Origin: Chloranthus sessilifolius
Lineage: Eukaryota > Streptophyta > Magnoliopsida > Chloranthales > Chloranthaceae
Reading direction: 5' to 3'
DNA: 64,000 nucleotides
NCBI GenBank assembly: GCA_021018995.1
Contig: CM037588.1
Location: forward strand, 94,586,765 to 94,650,764
Shown: piece by piece, positions 23,760 to 34,647 of the stretch
How the letters are laid out: every line of letters starts with the position of its first letter
Numbering within the stretch: the first letter of the stretch is position 1
Translations under genes and position numbers: made by a program
The notes under the pieces: generated by a model
Databases searched by the model: none
Seen by the model: only the letters and a program-made list of their open reading frames with translations
Told to the model about the DNA's origin: nothing

Positions 23760-24479
23760 TTATTTTTGTTAGATTTGATGAATTTTGTGTGTGTGCAGGT
23801 AGTGGGTATGAAAAAGTAAATTAAAAATTAAAAATGTAAAAGGTAGAGAGAAAATAAAAATTAGGTGTGAAATCTAGATAGAGAACTATGTTCTCTACCA
23901 GATTTTGATCGATCGAAATTGATTTCAAGTGGTCAAATTGCCCAGGAATGAAGAAAAGAAGACAGAATTTCGACTCGTCAAGTTAGTTTCAACCTGTCGA
24001 AATTATTAATACAACAAAAACCAGAGTTTCTGTTGTGTTTCGATTGGTCGAAATGAACTTCAACTTATCGAAACTAGGGATTTAGCTTTAGAACAGAAGT
24101 TGTGTGGAGAATTGAATTTATCCTATACTTTCGACCGGTTCAAAACTCCTCTCATCTCCTTCTTCCCCGAGCTCCCGCGAGACCTCTTTTTTAATTTTTT
24201 TCTCTTTCATGTGCCTTTCCACCTTCCACACACACTCCCTTCATTTACACCCACATTTATGCCACAGATTTGCCTTCCGCCACACCGTTCACATTGCCGT
24301 TTCGCGCCACACCTCTTCGCATCAATAAATTGAATGTGTGGGCTTGACAATTCTCATTTTTCGGCCGCGATCGACGTTGTTTCACGCTTCAAGGGTAATC
24401 TTGCATTACTCTCCTTTAGTTTTTTTTGCTTTTTTAGATTGTGTGTTAGTTATTCATTTTTGTATTAGGTTTAGTTTAA
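23760..24479 (+). other. Spacer ahead of E extra ORF
   Basis: This noncoding region contains the motif cluster at 23905-24145. A C/T-rich stretch (24140-24300) and TTTTTTTGC..TTTTAG signals follow, just before the ATG at 24480. It is a possible internal promoter and leader for the extra ORF. Confidence 0.45.
23905..24145 (+). repeat. TCGA-ygGTCGAAA motif cluster upstream of E extra ORF
   Basis: Units include GATCGATCGAAAT, TTTCGACTCGTCAAG, AACCTGTCGAAAT, TTTCGATTGGTCGAAAT and TTTCGACCGGTTC. They match the TCGACCGGTCGAGA units in the LTR of the same element (51130-51510). Confidence 0.8.
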
Positions 24480-26233
24480 ATGGGTAAGAAGCGCGATAAG
24501 GGCAAGGCACCCATGGTGGATGCCCCGCCCAAGAAGCATGCACGACCCACTGTGCTTCAGAACCCCGGTGCCAGTATTCGTATCAGCACCAGGGCATCGA
24601 CCAACACATCGCAGCCACCACCGGCTGCCACTGTGACCCTTGTGATCCAACCCCCGAGGAGGGAGGACCCACGACCCTTTATGATGCACCACGACTTCTT
24701 CGTCGAACCCGAGTTTGATATGAAGTATTTTGACATGGTTCTGGAGGCCCAGTTTTCATTGGCCTATCTTATGCGAGCCATCCACCAGAGCTTGTTGGTG
24801 CCATCACTAACACCAGTGTACCCATGCCTAGTTTGGTTATTTTACCAAAATCTCATTTATGATACTGCTAGACCAGGCTCATTTTCAATGAAAGTCGACA
24901 GATTCGACTTTTCATTCAATCGAGTACTCTTAGCTGAGTGTTGTCGCATCCCAGCAACACCTCCCATTGGATGTGACTTGTCAAGGGGCCACAATTACCC
25001 AAAGTTCAAGGAACTTGTGTGTGCCATTTTTGACAAGCCACCAGTGGGTCCCACCTATACCACCCGAGCCGCCCTCCTACCCGACCTATTTTTCGTAGAT
25101 GTAGTGTTATATAAAACACTATTTTCAATTTCACATAGGATACAACGGTGTGGGGACCTTCTACAAGTCCTTTACACTGTCATTAAGGGCTTTTGGTTTG
25201 AACCTGCGAAGCTAGTTTTCTATGGGTTGCTCGATACCCACGAAACTTGGCATCGTCGATATACCGCAAGGCATCACTTTGGCTTTCAGACGGATGACCA
25301 ATCACACGCTTGTTACTCCATCAGGGATATAAGATCGACCTGAAGGAGCCAACATTAAAAGCGTTGCCTAAGCTCTATGAGGCAAGCTAATGGGGGAAAG
25401 CCAGACCCACTGATGCAGAGTAGTCTGCTATGACCTCCTCTATGATTACACCTCCAAAGGCGACCCCGACAGCCTCCGTCCTTGACCTTGCTAGATCTAC
25501 TGATGGGGCAGTCAACACCACCTTCCCGGTCCCTTCATTTTCCCAGACCATACCCTTCACACCTTCACCATCACCACCCGTAGAGACAAGGGATACCACT
25601 TTCTCCCCTTCGTCTCCTCGACCCCCATCACTTTCCCCTGGGTCGAGACTTCGTCCATCCCCACATCTATCGCCCCACCTCCATCACCGTGCTTTTCACG
25701 GAACCCATTATCATGCCGGAGCGTGTACCCAACACCTCCACTTCCACCCCTCCATCCATACCCCTTCCCTCTACATTCTTCCCCGACACCTTCGACATCG
25801 GTGTCGGAGGTTTCAGTGGCCTGATGGAGGAGGCCATTCAAGGGGGCACTGCCCCATCTATGGACTCATTTTTTATGAGTACATCTTAGTCCACAGTGGA
25901 GCAACGTCTCCACGCTTTAGAGGTGGGGCAGGTTGAGATTCGAGCCGAGCTCACCTCCATGAGGGGAATTTTGCACAATGTGATGGGAGGAATTACTATT
26001 TTACTCTCGAGGATAGGTCTGAGTGGGTCTTCCCATGATGACGAACCTGCTCCTCCACCTAGTCCACCTCTCCCACCACCATCTGATGAACCCTTCATGG
26101 AGGAGTGCTCCAACTTAGCCCCACCTGAGGCCCCGACTATGGAGCCTGCTGGCCCGACTCCCCCTTCTTCATCGAGGGACCCAGGGGCCAGCACTGCTCC
26201 AGAGCCCATGGATACCAAGGAGCCCAGCTTCTT
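24480..26233 (+). pseudogene. Element E extra ORF, N-terminal and middle part
   Basis: It starts at the ATG at 24480 with MGKKRDKGKAP and PPKKHARP, a basic nuclear-signal-like N-terminus. A conserved-domain stretch follows: FDMKYFDMVLEAQ, VYPCLVWLFYQNLI, then FDFSFNRVLLAECCRIP and a helical region to about 25310. The L-V-W-L-F-Y-Q-N-L core corresponds to L-V-K-L-W-Y-Q-N-L in B, so the proteins are related but strongly diverged. I would assign it to the putative plant transposon protein family (PF20167 from memory). A frameshift near 25310 and stops at about 25388 and 25424 break it. After that come Pro/Ser/Thr-rich sequence, a helix (EQRLHALEVGQVEIRAEL) and a second Pro-rich run, cut at 26233 by repeat X. 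No membrane segment is seen. Confidence 0.7.
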
Positions 26234-26340
26234 GATAGCTCTATGAATTATGCTCTATCTTAAGCTATTACAAGCGCACAATAGAAATTGCAGCACTAGT
26301 ATAGGATCGTTCCCACGAGGAAGGTCGGAATCTAAAAACT
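26234..26340 (-). mobile_element. Repeat X copy 2, 3' end (left part)
   Basis: The reverse strand matches the 3' end of X copy 1. Shared text is GTGCGCTTGTAATA and GATCCTATC/GATCCTATA around the same spacing. It marks one edge of a minus-strand X insertion in E. The rest of X is at 34648-35684, separated by CACTA DNA. Confidence 0.7.
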
Positions 26341-26343
26341 TCT

Positions 26344-26922
26344 ATGCTAAAGAGGCTTGTTGATGGTCCGAACTTTAATGTCATATCATATAGTGCCTAC
26401 ACAGTCAATGCATATCTTTTTTGTACATCACAGTCAGAAATGAGTACAAGCACACAAAATAGTGGGGTCTCCATGAAGGCTTTAACTAGTTTCAGATCCA
26501 ATGTGAAGGATAAGAACATCATTGAAGAAGAAGTCACTTATTATGGCATTATCAAACAAATACTGGAATTGGATTATGATGGCTTTAAGGAAACCGTCTT
26601 TTATTGTGATTGGGTGTGTATTGAGGATAAAACAAATGGATGTGTAGTTGATCCAGAAACAAGCTTAGTGTTTGTTAATCTTCGAAGGCTTATGAAGACT
26701 TCGCATGAGGATAATGAGCCATTTATTCTTGCCTCTCAAGCCACTCAAGTATTTTACTGCAAAGATCAAACCAGGGATGATTGGTATGTCGTCTTAGATG
26801 CTCCAAAGAGATTGAATCAGGATGTCGATGCTTATGAAGATCCCTTAGTATTTGAGGCAACAACAACAACAGATGCTTTAGCATTAACGTTAGTGACTGA
26901 TGTTGTGGAAGATGGAGATTAG
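26344..26922 (+). pseudogene. CACTA transposase C-terminal fragment (DUF4216-like)
   Basis: The frame to the stop at 26920-26922 matches the C-terminal region of En/Spm (CACTA) transposases. An NAYLFCTSQSE...TQNSGV segment comes first, then a DUF4216-like block: YYGIIKQILELDY, VFYCDWVCIEDKTNG, LVFVNLRRLM, DEPF-type ILASQATQVFYCKD and DWYVVLDAPKR. In complete elements this region lies behind the DDE-type catalytic domain, which is missing here. The fragment is open over about 190 codons. It begins within 10 bases of the broken X fragment, so its 5' part was deleted or left behind. Confidence 0.85.
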
Positions 26923-27107
26923 TTTATAGTACTATCTCTTCGGTGTCTTTTTTCTTATTGTTAGATTGACATTTTACGTTTTAGTATTCAGTTTCCTTTT
27001 ATCATTTATGAATGTGTATAAAAACTTCATTTCACTCAATGATTCAATTCACTCAAGAATTTATTTTCTCAAGCACATGCAATTGTTATTGGATAATAAC
27101 TCGATTT

Positions 27108-27217
27108 CAAACCGCAACCTCTTTGGCCTGATTTTGTAGTAGTGCCCTATTTTGGGCTGATAAACAGACCCCTCCACCCCCAAACCGCAATCTCTTCAGC
27201 CTGATTTTGTGGTAGTG
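27108..27217 (+). repeat. CACTA 3' terminus and duplicated copy
   Basis: Two right-end-like sequences lie 73 bases apart. Each runs AAACCGCAA-CTCTT-(G/A)GCCTGATTTTGT and ends GTAGTAGTG (27144) or GGTAGTG (27217). Reversed, they read CACTACTACAAAATCAGG and CACTACCACAAAATCAGG, typical CACTA terminal repeats. Both are followed by CCCT. Confidence 0.75.
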
Positions 27218-27224
27218 CCCTGTA

Positions 27225-27340
27225 GATTTTTATTATTATTTTATTTTATTTTAATTTTTATTAGTAAGCATGGGATTTGAACCCCTGACCTCAATTACTT
27301 ACAATGAAGAAAGATTCATATAATGTTTTTTCAAAAGGAT
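27225..27340 (-). repeat. SINE-like fragment with RNA polymerase III B box
   Basis: The reverse strand reads GGGGTTCAAATCCC, a perfect B-box core (GGTTCAAATCC), followed by an A-rich tail (AAAATAAAATAAAATAAT). No A box and no tRNA fold were found, so this is a SINE-like remnant rather than a tRNA gene. Confidence 0.4.
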
Positions 27341-28414
27341 TTGATAAGATATTTACAGTTAGCTATCAACTCGACGCAAAACACTTCTTAAATAAAACAC
27401 TTCTTATAAGGATTTGATAAGATTTTTACAGCTGATCATCAACCTAACAAAAATCCTCTTCCACCCATGTAATGTGTTTTAGTGCTTAGCTTGTTGGAGA
27501 AAAAGTTGTAAAAATGAACTCTATAATAATTGTAGAGTGTGAATGAGGGTATAGGTATTTGCAACTGAATATTTTACATCTGCAACCAAGGTTTTAAGAT
27601 TTGAAAACTGTTGACTGGATTGAATCAAGTGATGAAGATCATTTTTCAGCCCATCTTCCACAAAACTGATATTTAGATAATGAATCACCTATTAGACGAT
27701 CAGTTGTTAATTTCTCTTTTTAGGATGTGTGTTATGTGGAATTAAAATTTGACTGTCTATTGTCATTTGCAACCCGCATGATTAGGATTTGCAAGTGCCA
27801 AAATTGTTGATTGCTTTGGATCGAATGATGGAGGTCGATTTTTGTCCAAAATTTCTATAAAATAGATATTGAGATCATGGGTCTTTCATGTTAACCAGTT
27901 AGCTACCACATAATAATGGAAACTATGGTCAGATCCAACTAGTTGAATCCCAAGTTGGTCTTACTTTATAGGTTAGTGTGAAAATGGGATATGTCAAAAT
28001 CCCTTCCAGTCAAGGGTTTGAAAACTGGTTATACGGTTCCACAGGGAGGAGCTGGCCCATTGGTCTTTTGTTTTTGTGATAATTGGAGCTGATCCATTAT
28101 CAAAAATAGTAGGAGAAGAAATAATATACTTCCCTCAAGGTTGCTCAAACCATTGGATTGTCCATGTCCAAATGGTCTTCAAAGGCTATATTACAGTGAC
28201 GAATGGTATCATGCGATGAAGGTGGAAAAAGATACCTTGGTAAGTATACATGCATGAACAAACAAAAGATGGTTGAACTTTGGGATAAGTGGTGGAAAGG
28301 CATTAAAAGATATGTACCTTCATAGAAACGTGAAAGGACACCTAATAGAGAAACAATGCCTTCTCTTTCAAGCAAGATAAATACGGAAAGGCACAAAGCA
28401 ATGTATCAAAACTC

Positions 28415-28550
28415 GACTGATACCGATACGTATCGGCGGATATGAATCGGATTTGTTGGAAATCGATACCAACCCGATACAGGTATCGGGATGGCATCGG
28501 TATCAGTACTGGTATCGATCGATACTTTATCGGTATCAGCCGATACAGTC
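28415..28550. repeat. GATACGTATCGG palindromic motif cluster
   Basis: Units such as GATACCGATACGTATCGGC, CCGATACAGGTATCGGG, GGTATCGATCGATAC and TATCGGTATCAGCCGATAC are packed into about 135 bases. A related GGATCGG/CCGATCC cluster lies at 31553-31645. Confidence 0.8.
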
Positions 28551-29296
28551 ATTTTTATTCTTTATTGAAAACCACAGTTCAATTCTTATTTTGAGTGAAT
28601 TTTTAGGATCCTACAATATAGGGATAGTAAACAAAGTCATTTAGAGTAATTCTATACTAGTTAAGTATAAGTTAGGATAAATTTTGAAAGCATTTAGGAT
28701 TTTACTTTTTTTACTTTATCTATTTACATGTAAAACAGTCATTGATTTTCAGGTTTGAGTGCTAGAGACTAGGCACTTAGCTGGGTGACACTAGACAAGT
28801 ACTGGTTGGTTGATGGGGGAAGAGACCTCATTAATTGGTAGGCTGACCTGTTCTTGGTGGCCTCCTAAGCTGTTTCTTCTCTTTGGGCTTTCCTGTCTCT
28901 AGGTTTTTCCGGTTTGGGTTTTGTCTTCTTTTTTTTTTAGTTTCCTTCGAGGCCAGGGAGAGCTTCCTTGTTGTTCTCCCTGTGGTCTTTTTCTTTCATG
29001 TCTTGTTGCTTTAGCTCCTTACAATAATGTAGGTTAGTATCTCTTTTTCTTTATCAATATATTGTATACTTTATCAATAAAAAAAAATATACATGTGGCA
29101 CAAAAAGAAGCATGACAAAATCAGATTTTAAAAAAAGAGAACAAACATTATACTTGCAGTTTACCATGCAAATAAAAAGAATGAGAAAGAATGAGAGGAA
29201 ACAAGAGAGGGAGAAAAACCATCAGAGATAATTTGGGTAAAAAAAACTCAAATACTAAGTTTTGATCAAAAATAGAAAGAAAAAGAAACATAATAC

Positions 29297-29556
29297 CGTT
29301 GCTGCACAGGTGGGATCCCTTCTTTCTCCTCGACCCCCTCCTTAATCCGGTCAATGGTATCAGTTAGTTCAATATCAATTTCAATTTCCTTTCCGGTGAG
29401 TGTCTTCACCTTGATCATTGTTCCACCCCTGAGCCTCAAAACCAAATGGAGAGTTGACTCTTTCTGAATGTTGTAATCTGCAATGGTTCGGCCATCTTCC
29501 AATTGTTTCCTGGCAAAAATCAATCTCTGTTGATCTGATGGTATACCCTCCTTTTC
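29297..29556 (-). pseudogene. Captured exon of a ubiquitin-RUB (NEDD8) fusion gene
   Basis: The minus-strand exon encodes the C-terminal part of ubiquitin ([14 protein letters not shown] to LVLRLRGG). It runs directly into the start of a RUB/NEDD8 unit ([17 protein letters not shown] to PPVQQR). Plant RUB1-type genes encode exactly this ubiquitin-RUB head-to-tail precursor, which is cleaved after GG. The piece is bounded by a good acceptor (TTCTACAG/GA at 29556-29557) and donor (AACG/GTATTA at 29296-29297), so introns were kept and this is a genomic copy, not a retrocopy. The ubiquitin start and RUB end are missing. Changes from the nearly invariant ubiquitin include P to S, A-G-K to A-R-K and L to I, suggesting loss of constraint. 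It lies between two CACTA remnants, in keeping with gene-fragment capture. Confidence 0.9.
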
Positions 29557-29852
29557 CTGTAGAACTAACCATTCCTTTGTCTTCAACATCAAGACAATAA
29601 ATATACCAACAGAATCTATCAAAATGTATAAATAAATATACAGACAGAAGCAGACCATTCAACCCCAAAAGGCATTACTTATACCTTTGTAAGTATTATT
29701 TCAGAGTTTTCCAAATTGGATTAAGAGCTTGTTGTTAAGGTTATTTTATTAGGAGGAACTGTAGAGTTACTTGATTTACTTAATTAGGATTTAGGAGTCA
29801 TAAAATATAGTGTATGTTAAAGACTTAAAGAGTTAACATGTTGCTAAAATGG

Positions 29853-29973
29853 CAGAAGAGTTATAGGTTAAATTGAACCTGTTAGCTGTCTGGGATCTGT
29901 ATGACAGAAGAGTTATAGGTTAAATTGAACTTGTTAGCTGTCTGGGATCTGTGTGACAGAAGAGTTATAGGTT
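29853..29973. repeat. Tandem repeat, unit 52 bp, 2.3 copies
   Basis: Units at 29853-29904 and 29905-29956 begin CAGAAGAGTTATAGGTTAAA and differ at only two positions. A partial third copy follows to 29973. The near identity implies a recent duplication. Confidence 0.92.
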
Positions 29974-30767
29974 TATAAATGTGGGTCGATTATAGTAGTG
30001 AAAAGGTACTTGAAAAAATTATTTTGTGTTGCCTCTTCAAAAGGAAGTTGCATTGGTTGAAAAGCCAACGAAAGACAGGAATAAAGAGGAAAAGTTTATA
30101 TATATTGGGCACTAATATGTGGCAACGGTGAATAGAAATTGTGCACTAATATTTAGCATTACGTGACAATTATATATAACATTAGGGTGTTGGAGTATCC
30201 TTTGTCTTCAAATCGTGTGGCTTAGATGGTGTTCTAGGTGGCACATATCCCGAAAATGAGTCTTTATTTTGAACCAAACAAAAAAATTGCTCAAAACAAA
30301 TTTCCCAGTGGCACATTCCCACCGTAAAAATCTCATGTGCAAGTTTTTTACTGTGGACTTAGAGTTGCCCCAAGTCAGTGAAGAAATTGGTAAAGGGGTG
30401 TCAAACACGAACTGGAAAGTTAAAATTAATAAAAAAGTGAATCACGGATTCCTCTATCAAACTGCATAATATACATTTATTGGGGAGAAAAGCACATCGA
30501 TTTAGTAACTAGTCTAATCTGAAGATATAATCAATTCACGTTATTTTTGTCACGTTACTTGTGAGTACTTTCACCATTAGGGTGTTGGAAGTATCCAAGT
30601 CCAAATCTAATTAGCATAGGGGAAATCTCCCTAAAGGAAAGCATAAAATGATTTGGCTGAGAAAAAACCTAGTGGGACCCATGGTTTCTGATACAGCCAC
30701 CTCATAGATATATATATATAGTCATGTAGGAGGTCAACAGGTCAATGTAAAGATCCTAATCCTTGAG

Positions 30768-31165
30768 GTGTCTTCTCAAAATCATCTACACATCATGGAT
30801 CAATCTAAATTTCTTCAAAGAAGCCTTGTTCATATCCATACTTGTATGATAAAACACATAAAGAACACCAAAACAATCTTCGAAGGAGCTTCTTCTACAC
30901 CAAAGGTCCTTATAAAACATCAACTATTGCCTCTTCCAACTTTATACTAGATATTTCCCATGAAGTATCCATGAACTTTGCACCCGACCTTCCAAAATCC
31001 CAAACCACATCTACTCCTCACCACACGAACCACCTAATTCCTATGGTAGCACCATATTTCTCTTTCAAGCATCAACAAAGAAAAACCTTGCCTTCATTCT
31101 TGATCCACCCTAACCGTTTTCCTATAAGTGTTTGGTCCATTTCTTTGAGATGGCCTTACTACTGA
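30768..31165 (+). other. Short frames behind a TATA-like element, unrecognised
   Basis: A TATATATATA run at about 30709 precedes two overlapping short frames (60 and 107 codons). The first contains MDQSKFLQRSLVHIHTC. Neither resembles a family I know. They could be a captured host fragment or chance. Upstream text (AATCTCCCTAAAGGAAAG, GGGACCCATGG) looks less repetitive than its surroundings. Confidence 0.2.
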
Positions 31166-31438
31166 AGCTCCCATCTACTTGGGTTGGCACACAGCCTCTA
31201 AATAGACAAGAATACATCTTCTACCATCCTCTATCTATTTTCTCTTGTAATATCTCAATTCATATACTTGGTATTGTCTATAGATTCATCTATTCTGATT
31301 AGGTGAACTTTTCTATGGATACCAAATTTATTTTGAGTTCTATTTTTATTTCATTTTGTACCACATCTGAAGCTGACATTCATGTTTTCACTTTAACAAG
31401 ATTTTTTTAAATTTTTTTTGGCATTTGATTACTTATTT

Positions 31439-31552
31439 GTGCCAAGTTTGCAACCAATTTATGTGATTATTGAATTGTGTGAAGTTCGCAAACAATTTGT
31501 ATGATTATTGAATTGTGTCAAATTTGCAACCAATTTATGTGATTATTGAATT
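31439..31552. repeat. Tandem repeat, unit 38 bp, three copies
   Basis: Copies at 31439-31476, 31477-31514 and 31515-31552 each end GTGATTATTGAATT or ATGATTATTGAATT. The middle copy is the most diverged. Confidence 0.9.
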
Positions 31553-32176
31553 GGATCGGGACATTTCCAATCCGATCCTAGGACCGGATCGGAAATGCCC
31601 CTGGATCGTACAATCCGATACGATCCACGATTCCAGCTCGATCGTATATATTTTTTTTAAATCTATTTTATTTTATTTGTTATTTTACAGCAATGCGACA
31701 AATTTTTTTTGAGAGATCCCGACTATACTTGCAATATATTGCTTCAATCTAGCTAGGTTGTTTTAGAAATAGATTTGAAGAGAATAATGTCATATGTAGC
31801 ACACTCTTTTATCTAGTGCTTTTGGATTCTTTAGCACAATATCTGAAAAGTAGTAGTTTGCATTTATTTCTTTTTTTAATAAAACTAATACAAACTTACT
31901 GTAAGTTGCGTCAATGCCTCATACCTATATACTTCTATGATTCTATCCACACATATCATTCACATATTGACAACTTGATATCGATGCACACTATATCATT
32001 CACCATAAATGGGGTTTATATCATTCAATATAATTATTTATTCAATATTAAAAAGAATAATTACATTTTTTTTGAAATATTTATTGTGAAGACAATGAAT
32101 GTACGTGTTCTGTTTGCGACTATGAAGCAAGCAACCAATGCATAGATCTTTTTGTTTTATTTTTAGCAAAGAATTG

Positions 32177-33994
32177 ATGGCACAATCTGAATCTAAAACA
32201 AGTGGGTTTGAGTCTCGACCAAATGGGTCTGAACAAAACAACGCTCAAGAAAATCAGTCTGAACAAAGCGATATTTAAGGGACTGGTTAATTTGCTTCTT
32301 CTTTTTTATATAATAATTGTTATGAATAGATTACTAACAAGATATTATTCATTTAGGTGAGCCTAAAAAATCACTGCATTTCAATGAATATGGGCAACCT
32401 GTTAGAGAAGGTTCAGCAGAATTCTCTACATTTGTAGGTCGAATGGCGAGGGCACATTGCCCACCTACATACAAGATTCATTATGCGTTGAAAGAGCAAA
32501 TATGGAGTAAAGTCTTTGTGAGTGGAAGTAAATCATTTAAAATCAAATTTAATTATTCTACTAATAATTTTTTTAATCTTTTTTTTATTATATGGAGTAA
32601 AGTCTTTATGAGTGAAAGTAAATCATTTAAAATCAAATTTAATTATTTTACTAATAATTTTTTTATTCTTTATTTTATTATCACAGGCTAAATATGATAT
32701 TTCAACAAGTCACAAAAGCATGGTCTTATCGAAAGCTAATACTTCTTGGAAACAGTTGAAACATGACCTGCGCATACACTATGATAAACATCAGACAAAT
32801 GTGGAACGGAAAAATGATATACCAAATCGTGTGAAGAAAGAAGACTGGGAAAATTTTATTGATATGTGCTCGACGGAACAAGAGCAAGCACGTCGAGAAA
32901 AAGGAAAGTCTTCCAAGGAAAAGATGAAAAATCCACACACTACTGGTAGACGAGGAGCAGCTAACATGGCAGAGGAATTGATAATATATATCTAATATTC
33001 TATTTGTATATAATTATTTGAAATATTAATATTTACATAAAATTTTTGTTGTATAGAAAAAACAGAGTTCTGATGGTAGAGTCACTAGGGCACAAATATA
33101 TATACCCTCCCATACCAAGAAAGATGGGACTTGTCCTTTTCCCGCTATGAGCAATCAACTAGTAAGACTATTATTTTAGTTCATTTTACTTCAGAATTTT
33201 AGTATTGAAATATTTAATTAATATTTATTTTTTGCAGGATGATATTAGAAGAATCATTGTGAACAATCCTCTTCTAGGGGATAACGATTTAGATACTAAC
33301 CCTGTTGCTAAAGTAAATGATGCTCACCTCCCTTTTTTGTTTCTTCTTTTCCTTATAAGGAATTTATAGTTCTAAAATATTTTATTGCTTAGATTTGTGG
33401 CCGTGATGGAAGAGGTTGTGTACGGGGCATGGGTAGGGGTGTATCTAAGACTGCTATTCAAGCATCAGCACCTTGTAGAGAGAACGCTCAACGGGAGAAG
33501 AGAGCACGTGAAAACATTGAATTGAAGTTTGATTTACTTATTCAACAATCTGATGAGGACCGTAAGGCATGCAAGACCCTTGAGAAAAAAGTCATTGCAT
33601 TATCAAGTCAAGTTCTCTCTCAAGGAACACATATGTCAGATTCAGGTTCTTCTCAAGTACAAATTTTAATCTCATGAAGGCCCAAATTCCTTTTCAAAAT
33701 TATAATTTTTTTAATACTAATCAGTTATCATTATTTTCGTAGGCACAACGACATTCATCAATTCTTTCTGATTCACAAGTGGATCAATCATCCACGCACT
33801 GCTTATTAAAGAACTTCAGGAAAAAACTTGTTGCACTGGGACGTATTAATAGAGAGACGACAATATCAACAGATTCATTTAGCATCATAGTAGATGATAT
33901 TTATGATATCACCACCAAGCTGTATTCAAGTGAAGGGACATTAGCAGATATTATAATTGGGGATACAATTATCTGGCCAAAGGGACTTATCTAA
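32177..33994 (+). pseudogene. CACTA second-ORF protein (Ptta/En/Spm Transposase_24-like), multi-exon, decayed
   Basis: The model has seven exons: 32177-about 32270, 32357-32517, 32687-about 32990, 33057-33161, 33238-33312, 33393-33656 and 33743-33994. Exon 2 holds the family opening: LHFNEYGQPVRE, AEFSTFVGRMAR and PPTYKIHYALKEQIW. Exon 3 has a helical region with KKEDWENFIDMCST and KMKNPHTTGRRGAANMAEE. Exon 4 has GRVTRAQIY. Exon 6 is a coiled coil (QREKRARENIELKFDLL). Most junctions have AG and GT. Exon 1 ends in a TAA without a clear donor, and the donor after exon 3 is not visible. The protein is the CACTA accessory (TNPA-like) factor, which in En/Spm binds subterminal repeats. Those repeats follow at 34320-34647. 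Confidence 0.8.
32503..32681 (+). repeat. Tandem duplication across an exon-intron junction
   Basis: Both copies run TATGGAGTAAAGTCTTT, then (G/A)TGAGTG, then AAGTAAATCATTTAAAATC and on to a T-rich end. The first copy keeps the splice donor GTGAG at 32518; the second has ATGAG. So exon end plus intron start were doubled and only one donor survives. Confidence 0.9.
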
Positions 33995-34319
33995 TTTATA
34001 TGATTATTGTTAGGCATAATATAAATTAGATTTATTTGGTTATAGACATTTAATGAATTTGGATGCTTAGTAGTTTTTTTTGGGAATTTTAAGTTTTATG
34101 TTTTTTATGATTATTTCAAAATTGAAAGTTGAAAGTTGTAATTAAGGATGATGATTATCAATTTATTTATTTGAAGATGTGAATTTTCTTATGGTGAATT
34201 TAAAAATTTATGTATTTTGACGATTATAGATTTCATTAGATTTTAGACAAAAATTATTAAAAAATTGACATTAAAAAATTATTATTTTTTTAAATTTAAA
34301 TATTTTAAAATATATATAT

Positions 34320-34647
34320 ATATACAAAAATACGACTGCTCAAAACTGTGGTTGTTTCATGAACGTGATTATTCTAAAGAGAAACGATAGTCATAATATG
34401 TCGATTATGGGGGGAATACGTCATGTCTTTTTCAATAAAACGACATAAAAAATAATAGCTTAAAACAGTCGATTGTGGTTGACAGTCGAAGACAATCGTT
34501 ATTTTGATGACATAAACGACGGTCTAAATATGTCGTTAAAAAATACTACTGCTTTTTTTAGGACGGCTCACTCGACGGTCAAAAACTGTCGTTGTTTTGG
34601 AAAACGACTGTTTTAGATAGTTGTTTTTTTTGCATTTTCACGTAGTG
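34320..34647 (+). mobile_element. CACTA 3' end: subterminal repeats and terminal repeat
   Basis: The right end reads TTTGCATTTTCACGTAGTG, i.e. CACTACGTGAAAATGCA reversed, a classic CACTA terminus ending at 34647. Inside it, about ten copies of an ACGAC/GTCGTT unit in both orientations (for example GACGGTC..AAACTGTCGTTGTTTT) fill 320 bases, the usual subterminal binding sites. The 5' terminus of this element was not found. The right flank is repeat X from 34648. Confidence 0.85.

Larger units (their letters stand above)
27218..29296. other. Mixed repeat DNA between CACTA end and captured exon
   Basis: No gene was recognised. Contents are a SINE-like piece (27225-27340), a diverged duplication (about 27568-27700 and 27770-27895, both starting TTTGCAAC), a palindromic GATACGTATCGG cluster (28415-28550) and a T-rich segment ending TTTATCAATAAAAAAAA (28740-29090). 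The last looks like a LINE-type 3' end, weakly supported. Confidence 0.4.
29557..32176. other. Repeat-rich stretch with possible promoter and short frames
   Basis: It contains a 52-base tandem repeat (29853-29973), the phrase TTAGGGTGTTGGA-GTATCC twice (30183 and 30579), a promoter-like TATATATATA at 30709-30719, short frames at 30768-31165, a 38-base tandem repeat (31439-31552) and a GGATCGG cluster (31553-31645). No gene was recognised. Confidence 0.45.

Noticed and set aside
25557..26218. Minus-strand Gly/Val-rich frames opposite the E extra ORF
   Set aside because: They mirror the Pro/Ser-rich plus-strand coding and show no family resemblance.
26344..26922. Intact host gene
   Set aside because: It matches the C-terminus of CACTA transposases and is followed by CACTA-type terminal sequence.
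27240..27320. tRNA gene on the minus strand (GGGGTTCAAATCCC)
   Set aside because: Only the B box is recognisable; no acceptor stem, A box or anticodon arm, and an A-rich tail follows, so it is SINE-like at best.
29266..29658. Functional ubiquitin gene
   Set aside because: Only one exon is present, without ubiquitin start or RUB end, and with substitutions at residues that are almost invariant.
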